DNA of 64,000 nucleotides from Phycisphaeraceae bacterium (GTDB taxonomy: Bacteria > Planctomycetota > Phycisphaerae > Phycisphaerales > UBA1924). The stretch is taken from NCBI GenBank assembly GCA_019636675.1, contig JAHBXC010000002.1:763025-827024 (forward strand). Reading direction: 5' to 3'. Position 1 is the first letter of the stretch, and every line of letters starts with the position of its first letter. Of this stretch, positions 1 through 7,563 are shown one piece after another. Position numbers and translations under genes: made by a program. Under the pieces are notes generated by a model. That model was not told the DNA's origin. It saw nothing but the letters and a program-made list of their open reading frames with translations, and made no database searches.

Positions 1-671
1 TTGAGGAATCCCTGGCTCCAGCGGGAGTCATCCCAGGCGTCGCGCGTGGGATTGGAGCGTTCGAGTTGTTCGAAGCGTTGCCACGCGTCGTCGAGGCGTC
101 GCCGGATGCGGCGGGCGCCGACGGGGCGCACGAGGGAGGCGACGGGGATGAAGGCCGGGTCGCCGTAGCCGTCGATGAGGAAGAGCGTCCAGGCGCCGTC
201 GGGCTCGTGTCGGGCGACGATGTTGTGGTCGAGGAGCGCGCGGGTGACGATGTTCTCGCGCAGGAGGAACTCGCCGAAGTCGTCGAACGCGGTGCGCAGG
301 CTGGCGAGGGGGATTCCGTCACAGACGAGGTTGCGGACGGTGCGTGCGATGCGCCCGTCTGCGTCGCGGATCAGGTCGAGGACGATGCCGGGGCCGAGGT
401 CGGTGTCGACGGCGCCGTGGCAGCGCGGGAGGTGGGCGAAGCGGTCGCGCAGCCTGCGCTGGAGCGCGCTGAGTATCGTGCGCTCGTGCTGGTTGTCGTC
501 GATGGAGCGCCGGAAGCGAGCGGGGACGAGTCGCCCCGGTTTGTCGAGTCGCCCGAAACGGTCGTCGTCGGTGCGGTTCACCTTGACGCACAGCGCCGGG
601 TTGCCGGGGTGGACGAAGCAGAGGCGTCGCCCGCCCACGGCGAAAGGTTCGGCGCCGCGCAGGGTGATCAT
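1..671 (-). CDS. YrbL-family protein, C-terminus cut by window edge
   Basis: The minus-strand frame opens with ATG at 671 and is still open at base 1, so only the first ~223 residues are present. The N-terminal pattern (GGRRLCFVHPGNPALCVKV, then an RxxDDNQHERTIL stretch) matches the PhoP-regulatory-network YrbL family (PF10707), which has a kinase-like fold; that assignment is from memory of the family. Later residues (LLDHNIVARHEPDG, LFLIDGYGDPAFIP) fit the kinase-like catalytic-loop and metal-loop regions. Its ATG overlaps the TGA of the deacetylase (ATGA, 668-671), but since both run on the minus strand the deacetylase is upstream and the pair is probably co-transcribed. In other bacteria YrbL relatives often sit with lipopolysaccharide or glycan genes, which would suit a cell-surface role here (inference). 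Confidence 0.75.
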   Translation of the reverse strand, partial: MITLRGAEPFAVGGRRLCFVHPGNPALCVKVNRTDDDRFGRLDKPGRLVPARFRRSIDDNQHERTILSALQRRLRDRFAHLPRCHGAVDTDLGPGIVLDLIRDADGRIARTVRNLVCDGIPLASLRTAFDDFGEFLLRENIVTRALLDHNIVARHEPDGAWTLFLIDGYGDPAFIPVASLVRPVGARRIRRRLDDAWQRFEQLERSNPTRDAWDDSRWSQGFL

Positions 672-1501
672 GCGCGCAGCCCCCGCTTTCCGGCGCGCAG
701 GCGGAGTCGGAACGCGAGCGCGTTGTCCTTGCCGGAGACCTTGATGCGCGGGATCGCGAAGGGGTCGGCGAAGGGGCGTGCGGCGATGTCGCTCTCCGTG
801 GTGAGCGCGCCGAGGTAACCGGCGTCGCGCGCCATCGCGGCGTGGCGTGGCTCGAAGTGACCGAAGGGGTAGGCGAAGGTGGGCGCGTCGGCGCCGAAAC
901 GCTCGAGGAATACGGAGCGCGGCTCGGCGATCTCGCGGCGCGCCTGGTCATCGGGGATGGAGGGGAGGTGGGCGTGGGTGATGGTGTGCCCGCCCAGTTC
1001 CCAGCGCCCCGTCGCGAGCAGGGCGCGCACCTGGTCGTCGGTGAGCTTGGGCTCGGACGCGAGCTCGTCGTCGGCGTGGTGCGCCTTCTTCTTGCTGGAC
1101 CAGCCACCGGAGCGGTCGGCGACGAGGTAGAGCGTGGCGCGGGCGTTGTGTTTCGCGAGCACCGGGTCGGCGGCGAGCAGGTTGTCGGCGTACCCGTCGT
1201 CGAAGGTGAGGCAGACCGCGCCGTCGGGGAGTGCGGCGTCGGCGAGGAGTTCGGACGCGAAGACGAAGCGGGCGCCGCGACCGGCGAGCAGCGCGATCTG
1301 GCGTTCGAAGTCGCGCGGCGGGACGCGGAGCTTGTTGAAGCGGGCGCCGGGCCTGTGCGCCGAGACCATGTGGTACATCAGGACGCGGGGTCGCGAGGAG
1401 GGCAGGGCGGGTCTCCACCAGGCGTACCGGTGGCTGAACCATCCTGCGGCGAGGGCTGCAACGCCCGCTCCGGCGGCCAGGGTGAGCGTTACTGGTTCCA
1501 C
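668..1501 (-). CDS. polysaccharide deacetylase family protein
   Basis: A 277-residue protein with a single N-terminal hydrophobic segment (about residues 3-23) followed by a carbohydrate esterase 4 type domain. The metal-site signature LTFDDGYADN and the HxxxH-type motif GGHTITHAHL are both present, as is the AYPFGHF segment. It should remove acetyl or other acyl groups from a polysaccharide at the membrane outer face. The frame stays open upstream through tRNA-Ser, so the longer ATG start at 1645 is rejected; I chose GTG at 1501, just before the hydrophobic segment, though a TTG two codons upstream is possible. It overlaps the downstream YrbL-family gene by four bases. Confidence 0.8.
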   Translation of the reverse strand: MEPVTLTLAAGAGVAALAAGWFSHRYAWWRPALPSSRPRVLMYHMVSAHRPGARFNKLRVPPRDFERQIALLAGRGARFVFASELLADAALPDGAVCLTFDDGYADNLLAADPVLAKHNARATLYLVADRSGGWSSKKKAHHADDELASEPKLTDDQVRALLATGRWELGGHTITHAHLPSIPDDQARREIAEPRSVFLERFGADAPTFAYPFGHFEPRHAAMARDAGYLGALTTESDIAARPFADPFAIPRIKVSGKDNALAFRLRLRAGKRGLRA

Positions 1502-1533
1502 GGCCAAGGATAGGGCCCGGCGTCGTCGTCGCC

Positions 1534-1558
1534 GTGAGGCGCGAGGCGCGAGGCGTGG
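1534..1558. repeat. tandem heptamer repeat (GYGAGGC x3)
   Basis: Three consecutive 7-bp units of the form GYGAGGC lie between tRNA-Ser and the deacetylase start. They resemble the AGGCACG heptamers at 13311-13338 and 15050-15077. Confidence 0.45.
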
Positions 1559-1564
1559 TGAAAG

Positions 1565-1651
1565 CGGAGAGGGGGGGATTCGAACCCCCGAGAGAGCAAG
1601 CTCTCTACCGGTTTTCGAGACCGGCCCATTCAACCGCTCTGGCACCTCTCC
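1565..1651 (-). tRNA. tRNA-Ser(CGA)
   Basis: An 87-nt cloverleaf on the minus strand. The acceptor arm GGAGAGG/CCTCTCC pairs fully, the anticodon loop CTCGAAA gives CGA, a long variable arm of the serine type follows, and the T arm holds GGTTCGAATCC. CCA is not encoded. Confidence 0.97.
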
Positions 1652-1717
1652 GTGGGTGAGTCCCGGTTGGGGGTCGGAGTGTAGATCGGTCCCTCGCGGG
1701 AGGCGAATGAGGGGGGC

Positions 1718-2521
1718 TCACGCCGTGGCACCGGCGGGGCTGGACGCTCGGATCTGCGCCGAGGCGGCCCGGATTTCCTCGGCGACTTCCTCGAAGACGG
1801 GGCCGAAGCGTTTGAGGGTGTCTGGCGAGCAGAAGACGGCGTCGAGGGCGTTGAGCTTGTGGTCGTCGCCGTGGAAGACATGGCCGATATGGGCGAGGAC
1901 GAAGCCGCGCCGTTCGAGAAAGGCGATGAGTTCGGAGAGCAGCGGGGTGGTGGGCCCGTACGCGCGGTAGAGCCATGTCTCGAGCAGGAGCATGGAGCAG
2001 GTCTGGAGCGCGACGGCGGCGCCCTGGAGGATGGCGAGCTCGGAGCCTTGGGTGTCGATCTTGATGAGGTCGGGGGTGGGCAGGGAGTCGATCGCGATGA
2101 GGTCGTCGATGCGGCGCACCGGGACGGTTCGCGTCTCGAACTGCTCGCCGCCGTGGATCTGGAGCGTGGTGGAGCCGGCGGCGGTGCGCTTGGAGATGTG
2201 GAGGGTGGTCTGGCCGCTGGCGTTGCCGAGGGCGATGGGGTGCTGGGTGAACTGTTCGCCCACGGTCTGGACGACGGTCCTGCGGGCGTCCTCGGGGGAG
2301 CGGACGGCGGCGAGGGTGGTTTCGTCGTGGTAGCGACCCTCGGCGTCGGTGAGGGGGTCGAAGAGGTGGTAGGTCGCGTCTGGGAAGACGCTCCTCACCT
2401 GCCAGGACCACGCGCCGTTGGACGAGCCGACATCGTAGATGACGCGCGGGTCGAAACCGGCCAGCGCGAGCCGGGTGAAGAGTGCGCATTCCTCGGCGGC
2501 GAACGGGACATGGTGCGACAT
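1718..2521 (-). CDS. FkbM family methyltransferase
   Basis: A 267-residue protein with the class I SAM-dependent methyltransferase pattern of the FkbM family: motif I near residue 30 (IYDVGSSNGAWSWQ), a following FDPLTD acidic strand end, and the family-typical LIKIDTQGSELAIL strand near residue 150. Members O-methylate sugars or small molecules; the substrate cannot be read here. The ATG at 2521 has an AGGAG ribosome site seven bases upstream. It lies 83 bp downstream of the antiporter operon on the same strand and may be its last gene or separate. Confidence 0.85.
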   Translation of the reverse strand: MSHHVPFAAEECALFTRLALAGFDPRVIYDVGSSNGAWSWQVRSVFPDATYHLFDPLTDAEGRYHDETTLAAVRSPEDARRTVVQTVGEQFTQHPIALGNASGQTTLHISKRTAAGSTTLQIHGGEQFETRTVPVRRIDDLIAIDSLPTPDLIKIDTQGSELAILQGAAVALQTCSMLLLETWLYRAYGPTTPLLSELIAFLERRGFVLAHIGHVFHGDDHKLNALDAVFCSPDTLKRFGPVFEEVAEEIRAASAQIRASSPAGATA

Positions 2522-2604
2522 CGAGAACTCCTGGGCGCTGGCGGGTCACGCCTCGGGTTCTTCGTCGGCAGATTTTGGGCGGGTGCGTGAGCGGAGCGCG
2601 GCGT

Positions 2605-3999
2605 TCAGTCTGGCGTGGGCGGCGCGCTCGGGGCGCCCTCGACGAGGGGCTCGTCGGAGGGCGCGTGCGCGACGGCGTCTTCAGCCCCGCCCCGGCGCAG
2701 ACCCAGCCGGAAGAGCACGGGCCCGATGAGCTCCTCGATCGCGATCATCGCGAGGATGACGTTGTAGAGGGTGTTGGCGAAGGGGGCGCCTTCGAAGGTT
2801 CGCTGGACGACCGCGGCGAGGGCGAGGGTGACGCCGGCCTGGGAGAAGAACCCGGTCCAGATCCATCGCCCCTCGCGCGGCGTGAGCGCCGTGAATCGGG
2901 CGGCGGTGGTGACGCCGGCGTAGACGGAGAGCCCGCGTAGCGCGACAAGCCCGAGGGCCGCGACCCAGAGCGTCGCGAGGAGTTGGAGGTCGATCTTGAC
3001 GGCGGCGAGGGAGAAGAACGCGGCGTAGACGGGGAGGGAGAGTTCCTCGACGGTCTCGAAGAGGGACTCGCTGCTTTCGGGCCATGCGTTCTGCATCAGC
3101 ATGCCCGCGACGAGCGCGACGATCAGCGGCTCGAGCCCGAGCTGCTCGCTGATGAGCGCGATCGCGAGGCACGAGAAGACGACGAAGATCGCCATGTGGG
3201 CGCGCACGGCGTGGGTGTACCACGCGAGCAGCAGGCCGATCGCGCCGCCGGCGAGCATGGAGCCGCCGATGTGGTGGAGCAGATACAGCCACAGCGCGGG
3301 CCGGTCTGGGGCGGCGCCTTCGAGATAGGGGCCGAGCGGGCCGGCAGCGAGGGCCATCGCCAGCGCGAACAGGATGATGACGACCAGGTCGAGGCAGACG
3401 ACGCTTGCGAGCGCTGTCTGCGAGAAACGGTTGTGGGCTTTCGCTTCGGAGATCACCGCGACGACGACGGCGGGCGAGCCCGAGGTCGCGATGGCGGCGA
3501 CGATGGCGGCGATCGCGATCTTCGCGCCGATGCCCTCGACCTGCGCGACTCCGAGCGGGCTTTGGAAGAAGTAGAGAAAGACCCCGACGACGACGCCCAC
3601 GACGAGCGCGTGCCCCAGACTGAGCAGCAGCAGGGAGCGCGCGTTGCGTTTGAGGAAGTCGAGCTTGATCTCGCCGCCGGCGGTGAGGGCGATGACCGCG
3701 ATCGCGAGGTCGTTGACAAGGCGCAGGTGTGGGATCTGCTCCTTGCCGACGATCGCGAGGACGCTGGGCCCGACGAGCACGCCCAGCGCGATGTAGCCGG
3801 TGATCTTGGGGAGCCCGAAGGTGGAGAAGAGGCGCCCGGCGAGCCACGCGCCGACGAGGAGGACGCCCAGCGACACGCCGCTGTCGATCAGCCCGTCGGG
3901 CGCGGCGTCGGAGGTTTCTCCGAGGGGCGCGAAGCGGGCGAGGAGCGCGAAGGCGAGCACGGCGAGCAGGAGCAGAGCCGATCGGATTCGGGGGGTCAT
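2605..3999 (-). CDS. monovalent cation/proton antiporter, CPA type
   Basis: A 464-residue polytopic membrane protein with about 12-13 hydrophobic segments. The region LPKITGYIALGVLVGPSVLA near residue 65-85 is the classic Na+/H+ or K+/H+ exchanger motif, and ATSGSPAVVVAVI near residue 170 sits where CPA proteins have their unwound ion-site helix; an aspartate in the next helix (CLDLVVIILF) fits the ion-binding position. There is no C-terminal RCK/TrkA-N domain, so nucleotide control must come from elsewhere. Its ATG overlaps the stop of the preceding antiporter-like gene by four bases, and the PII-like and EIIA-like genes lie in the same operon, which suggests regulation by soluble partners (inference). 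Confidence 0.85.
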   Translation of the reverse strand: MTPRIRSALLLLAVLAFALLARFAPLGETSDAAPDGLIDSGVSLGVLLVGAWLAGRLFSTFGLPKITGYIALGVLVGPSVLAIVGKEQIPHLRLVNDLAIAVIALTAGGEIKLDFLKRNARSLLLLSLGHALVVGVVVGVFLYFFQSPLGVAQVEGIGAKIAIAAIVAAIATSGSPAVVVAVISEAKAHNRFSQTALASVVCLDLVVIILFALAMALAAGPLGPYLEGAAPDRPALWLYLLHHIGGSMLAGGAIGLLLAWYTHAVRAHMAIFVVFSCLAIALISEQLGLEPLIVALVAGMLMQNAWPESSESLFETVEELSLPVYAAFFSLAAVKIDLQLLATLWVAALGLVALRGLSVYAGVTTAARFTALTPREGRWIWTGFFSQAGVTLALAAVVQRTFEGAPFANTLYNVILAMIAIEELIGPVLFRLGLRRGGAEDAVAHAPSDEPLVEGAPSAPPTPD

Positions 4000-5255
4000 G
4001 GGCGATCACCCCGGGGGGCGGTCGGCGTGCCGCCGGAGGCGCGCCGGATCGCGATGGTTGCGAGGATGTCGCTGGCGAGCCCGACCAGCACGACGATCGC
4101 GAGCAGTCGCTGGGACGCGGGCTCGGGCGCGAGGATAAAGAGCGACACGGCGAGCGCCATCGCGACGGGGCTTTGGCGCAGCGGGGCGCGCCGGGCGGCG
4201 GCGTGGGACGGCGCGTCGGCGTCGGAGGGGGCCTCGGTCGAGAGGATCGCGTAGAGCGCGGGCTTGGTGAGCAGTCGCGCGAGCACGAGCGCGCCGGCGA
4301 CGCTCAGCCCGACGAGCGTGAGGCGGGGGTCGAGCAGCACCCCGGCGAGCAGCGCGAACAGCGTCGCCACGACGTGCTCTGCCTGCAGGATGAACCGGCC
4401 GAACACCGCGGTGTCGGCCGACGCCTGTGTTGAGCGCAGGTTCGCGAGCGTGGCCCCGGTGATCATCGCCGGCAGCAGGGGGGTGACGCCCAGCGACGCG
4501 GAGATCCCTGCGGCCAGCGCGACGACGCCCAGGAACACGACGAGCATCTCGGCGCGCTGGCGACCGGCGAGGCGCATGGCTTCACGCGCGAGCAGCGCGA
4601 GGAACGGCGCGATCGCGCAGGCCAGCGCCAGCGCCCCCAGGCGCGACCCGAAGGCCGCGGCCTCGCTCCCTTCGACGGGCGCGACCGCCGAGGGCAGCAC
4701 GCCGGCGACAATCCCGAAGCTGGCGACAGCGAGAATGGCGCACAGCCCCCCCGAGGCGCGGAGCAGCACCGCGTGGCGCTGCGATTCTGACGATGCGTCC
4801 AGCCCCAGTGAGCGGGTTTCCATCGACCAGCCGATCGCCGCGGTCGCGAAGAGCGCGACCGCCAGAGGGGGCGTCTGGGTCAGCGACCCGCGCGCCGAGG
4901 CGAGGGCGAGCCACGCGATCGCGCCGATGATCACCACGGAGAGGGCCGCGTCGATCAGCGAGAGGCGCCAGATCACGCGAGGGAGTCTGGTCAGAACGTC
5001 GCGCCGCGCCTGCAGCCCGATCATCAGCCCGATCCAGCCGAGCCCGACCGAGAGCAGCGGCGTGGCGCGCAGGACGGCGTCGGGCGAGACGAGTCCGCTC
5101 GCGAAGGGGCCCAGCAGCACGCCCACGAGGACGGCGATCCACCCCCCGGCGATCGCGCCGGCGGCGAGGCGCGATCGGCGCAGGCGATAGAACCGCTTGC
5201 TCGACGCGAGCAGGGCCAGGGTGAGGAGCGCGACAGCGGAGAGGAAGAGCGACAC
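3996..5255 (-). CDS. second antiporter-like membrane protein
   Basis: A 419-residue protein, almost entirely hydrophobic, with about 11-12 predicted helices. It has exchanger-like features (GLGWIGLMIGLQ near residue 75, and SLGVTPLLPAMITGATLAN near residue 260, the position of the second discontinuous helix) but lacks the clear acidic ion-site residues of its neighbour, so it may be a divergent or regulatory subunit rather than an independent transporter. The start is GTG at 5255 with no strong ribosome site. It lies 13 bp after the PII-like gene and overlaps the next antiporter gene by four bases, so the two membrane proteins are translationally coupled and could form a heteromer. Confidence 0.7.
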   Translation of the reverse strand: MSLFLSAVALLTLALLASSKRFYRLRRSRLAAGAIAGGWIAVLVGVLLGPFASGLVSPDAVLRATPLLSVGLGWIGLMIGLQARRDVLTRLPRVIWRLSLIDAALSVVIIGAIAWLALASARGSLTQTPPLAVALFATAAIGWSMETRSLGLDASSESQRHAVLLRASGGLCAILAVASFGIVAGVLPSAVAPVEGSEAAAFGSRLGALALACAIAPFLALLAREAMRLAGRQRAEMLVVFLGVVALAAGISASLGVTPLLPAMITGATLANLRSTQASADTAVFGRFILQAEHVVATLFALLAGVLLDPRLTLVGLSVAGALVLARLLTKPALYAILSTEAPSDADAPSHAAARRAPLRQSPVAMALAVSLFILAPEPASQRLLAIVVLVGLASDILATIAIRRASGGTPTAPRGDRP

Positions 5256-5268
5256 GCGATGGGTTCGT

Positions 5269-5625
5269 TCAGCGCGTCACGCCCGACACGCGGTCGATGG
5301 GGAGCGTGAAGGCGATGGGTTTGGTGGCGCCGGTCATCTCGTGCTCGAGGAAATCGAAGAATGACGCGGCGGCGTCGGGTCGGGTGACGGACAGGATGAG
5401 CCGGCTGCCCGTCTGGTCGGGGATCAGCGACGCGAGGCCGGCGAAGATCGGCATCTCCTGGCGCAGGATCGCGCCGAGCCCCTTGGACTCGATGACCGTC
5501 GCGCCCGGCAAGCCGAGATCGAGAAGGACGGTGATGATGTCGTCGAGTTGCGTCGGGCTCGACGCGATGATGATCAGCAGGACGCGATCGGGCTTGTTCG
5601 GGGCGGCGCGGGTGTGCTCATTCAT
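5269..5625 (-). CDS. PII-superfamily-like signalling protein
   Basis: A 118-residue soluble protein with the beta-alpha-beta layout of PII proteins: a strand RVLLIIIA at 14-21, a helix beginning LDDIITVLLDLG, then GATVIESKGLG at 41-51, which mirrors the GxTVxExxGxG of GlnB-type proteins just before the T-loop, and a second strand SRLILSV near 74-80 followed by a helix. The canonical T-loop uridylylation tyrosine context is absent. Known PII proteins bind adenine nucleotides and press on membrane transporters; here the two antiporters immediately downstream are the obvious partners (inference). It overlaps the EIIA-like gene by eight bases. Confidence 0.65.
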   Translation of the reverse strand: MNEHTRAAPNKPDRVLLIIIASSPTQLDDIITVLLDLGLPGATVIESKGLGAILRQEMPIFAGLASLIPDQTGSRLILSVTRPDAAASFFDFLEHEMTGATKPIAFTLPIDRVSGVTR

Positions 5626-6079
5626 GGGCGCGGTCCTCCGCGAGGAGGGCGTCGTGGAGTGCCTGGGGAGTCGGCGCGGCGCGCAGGGTGTCGCGCGGGC
5701 CGGCGGTGCGCATCAGCCGGGCGATGCGCGCCAGCACGCGCAGGTGGTCCCACGGCTTGTCGGACGGTCCGAACATCCCGAAGACCAGGTCGGCCGGGGG
5801 GTGGTTCGCCCCCCCGAAGCGCACCCCGGGCCTGAGCACGACCGGGATGACGAGGGTGCGGGTCAGATCGGGCGTGAGCGCGTGGGGGAGGGCGACGCCT
5901 TCGGGGGTCGAGGTCGGCATCTGCGCCTCCCGGGCCTCGAGGGCGGCGAGGAGCCCGGGCGCCCCCACGCCCAGGACGCGCGAAGCGGCCTGCGCGAGTT
6001 CCGCGAGCACGGCGCCCTTGTCGCCCGGTTTCTCGAGGATCATCGCCGCGTCAGGGTCGAGATAGGGTTCGAGTCGCAT
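5618..6079 (-). CDS. PTS EIIA-like (fructose/nitrogen type) regulatory protein
   Basis: A 153-residue protein matching the EIIA domain of the fructose/mannitol/Ntr class. The region REAQMPTSTPEGVALPHAL at about residues 50-68 is the phosphorylation-site motif with the reactive histidine as His66, and DLVFGMFGP...HLRVLARIARL matches the second half of the domain. No EIIB, EIIC or HPr gene is seen nearby, so it is probably regulatory, as EIIA-Ntr is for potassium transport in enterobacteria (family knowledge). The frame is open further upstream, but ATG at 6079 precedes the conserved domain. It is the first gene of the operon with the PII-like protein and two antiporters. Confidence 0.8.
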   Translation of the reverse strand: MRLEPYLDPDAAMILEKPGDKGAVLAELAQAASRVLGVGAPGLLAALEAREAQMPTSTPEGVALPHALTPDLTRTLVIPVVLRPGVRFGGANHPPADLVFGMFGPSDKPWDHLRVLARIARLMRTAGPRDTLRAAPTPQALHDALLAEDRAHE

Positions 6080-6117
6080 CGGCTGGCCTTTCCGGTCTCG
6101 GACCGTCGTCGGCTGCG

Positions 6118-6147
6118 AGGGTAGCAGGGAGCGGCGCGACTGGCCAA
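6118..6147 (-). promoter_or_regulatory. candidate sigma-70 promoter of the EIIA/PII/antiporter operon
   Basis: On the minus strand TTGGCC (6147-6142) and TACCCT (6123-6118) are separated by 18 bases, with the EIIA-like start about 40 bases downstream. Match to consensus is moderate. Confidence 0.35.
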
Positions 6148-6235
6148 AGCCCAATCCGGGTGGCAGACTACGCTGGGTCGTGAAATCGGCTCGACGCCCC
6201 TCCCATGAAGGGCGAACCGCGAATGGAGCTCCCGA

Positions 6236-6466
6236 ATGGCCCCCACGACGCTTGGCGCCCCCGATCCTGAATCGCTCAAGTGGATCCTGATCAGCGCGGT
6301 CGCGATCGTCGCGATCCTGGGCGGGTACATCTCGGGCGTGCTCAAGTCGTCGGCCAGAGAGCGCTCGCGTCGCGAGATCGCGGCGTATGTCGCCGAGGGC
6401 TCGATGACCCCCGAGCAGGGTGAGAAACTCATGAAGGCCGGCAACCCTTCGGACTGGGAATCGTGA
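6236..6466 (+). CDS. small single-pass membrane protein, paralogue 1 of 3
   Basis: A 76-residue protein with one transmembrane helix at about 18-36 and a short basic linker, ending in the segment SRREIAAYVAEGSMTPEQG. The same tail recurs in the next two genes, so the three are tandem paralogues. The motif looks like a short helix-turn-helix pair of SHOCT type (charged, amphipathic, with an SMTPE turn), but I do not recognise a named family and no function is assigned. A GGAG lies about nine bases upstream of the ATG. The gene is divergent from the EIIA/PII/antiporter operon, with 156 bp between them. Confidence 0.7.
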   Translation: MAPTTLGAPDPESLKWILISAVAIVAILGGYISGVLKSSARERSRREIAAYVAEGSMTPEQGEKLMKAGNPSDWES

Positions 6467-6485
6467 TGTTGCGAAGGAGCGAACC

Positions 6486-6746
6486 ATGAACGGCGTCGTC
6501 ACACTGGCGAATGACTTCCGGGACGTGATCCCCATCGTCGCGATTGTGTTCGGGCTCACCTTCGCCGCGTTCTGCATGGTGGTCGGCGCCGTCAAGTCGG
6601 TCATGATGAACCGTCAGCGCGAGCAGAGCCGGCGCGAGATCGCGGCGTACATCGCCGAGGGTTCGATGACGCCCGACGAGGGCGAGCGACTCCTTAACGC
6701 CGGGCTGAGCGCCGACGAAAACAGATCAAGAAAGAGAGGCAAGTGA
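6486..6746 (+). CDS. small single-pass membrane protein, paralogue 2 of 3
   Basis: An 86-residue protein with one transmembrane helix at about 14-38, then NRQREQSRREIAAYIAEGSMTP and a lysine/arginine-rich end. It starts at ATG 6486 after a clear GAAGGAG site, 19 bp behind paralogue 1. The conserved cytoplasmic tail, with a variable membrane helix, suggests a shared partner docking element and different membrane settings (inference). Function is unknown. Confidence 0.75.
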   Translation: MNGVVTLANDFRDVIPIVAIVFGLTFAAFCMVVGAVKSVMMNRQREQSRREIAAYIAEGSMTPDEGERLLNAGLSADENRSRKRGK

Positions 6747-6994
6747 TGCAGGTGATCTTCGACGCCCTGGCCGACGAGCCGGCGATGATCGTGGCGATCC
6801 TTGCGGTTCTCGGGGGGATCCCCCTTGGTGCGTTTGCCATCTATTCGGGGACTGCCATCTCGCGCAACGAGGAACGCACACGCCGCGAACTCGCGGCCTA
6901 TGTCGCCGAGGGGTCGATGACCCCCGAAGACGCGGCGATGATCCTCAGCTCTGGCAAACGACCCAAAGGCGTTCGCGGTTCGCGGCGCGCCTGA
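6746..6994 (+). CDS. small single-pass membrane protein, paralogue 3 of 3
   Basis: An 82-residue protein with a transmembrane helix at about 13-33 and the tail RTRRELAAYVAEGSMTPEDA, followed by a basic end. ATG 6746 overlaps the stop of paralogue 2 (TGATG), with GAGAGG upstream, so translation is coupled; a GTG one codon earlier is possible. As with its two neighbours, the tail is the conserved part. Function is unknown. Confidence 0.75.
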   Translation: MQVIFDALADEPAMIVAILAVLGGIPLGAFAIYSGTAISRNEERTRRELAAYVAEGSMTPEDAAMILSSGKRPKGVRGSRRA

Positions 6995-7008
6995 GCGCGC
7001 CGATCTGA

Positions 7009-7416
7009 TCACAGCAGGATGTCGATGAGCGACCACGTGTTCGCGATCGTTTCCGTGCGCACCTGCGCGGGCGGCGCGACGGGGCGCGGCAGGGGGGCGA
7101 ATTCGTCCGACACGCGCCGGGGACGGGTCGGGCTCGGCGCGATCGCGCGGGGCTCGGCGGCGGCGGGTGTTTCGGGCGTGGCGCGGGCGAAGCGGGCCGC
7201 GTCGCGCCGGGCGGCGTTCCGCGCGTCGAGCAGGTCCGAGTAGGTGGGGCGATCGGCGCTGGTCTTCGTGTTCTCGTGCGCCAGGAAGGTCGCGTAGTCG
7301 CGGCGAGACACGGAGGGGATCTGTGCTGGCGCGGCGACCACCTCGCGAGCGGGGATGCTCGTTGGGGCCGTCGCGAAGACGGCGAGGTCGTGTCTGGAGA
7401 TGGGGCCTGCCTGCAC
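7009..7416 (-). CDS. hypothetical protein, proline/alanine/arginine-rich
   Basis: An open frame of about 135 residues convergent with paralogue 3, with a GTG start at 7416 chosen because the frame further upstream overlaps queA on the other strand. The composition (PISRHDLAVF, SVSRRDYATFLAHENTKT, WSLIDILL at the end) looks like real coding sequence with two similar SRxDxAxF elements, but no family is recognised. It could be spurious; codon-bias analysis or homologues would decide. Confidence 0.4.
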   Translation of the reverse strand: MQAGPISRHDLAVFATAPTSIPAREVVAAPAQIPSVSRRDYATFLAHENTKTSADRPTYSDLLDARNAARRDAARFARATPETPAAAEPRAIAPSPTRPRRVSDEFAPLPRPVAPPAQVRTETIANTWSLIDILL

Positions 7417-7563
7417 GCCTGACAAGGGGCGAGGGGCGTGCCGCGTGGCCAGGTCTGAGAATGAACCGGCTCCCGGACACCTGGTCGCGGCGTGCGTCGG
7501 GCGTTCTGCGGGATGTTGCCGATTCGCCACGCCCGGCGCTGCCCGGGTGCAACAATGCTGGCC

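Noticed and set aside
1502..1645. Extended start of the deacetylase at ATG 1645
   Set aside because: The extension is the translated sequence of tRNA-Ser and its flank.
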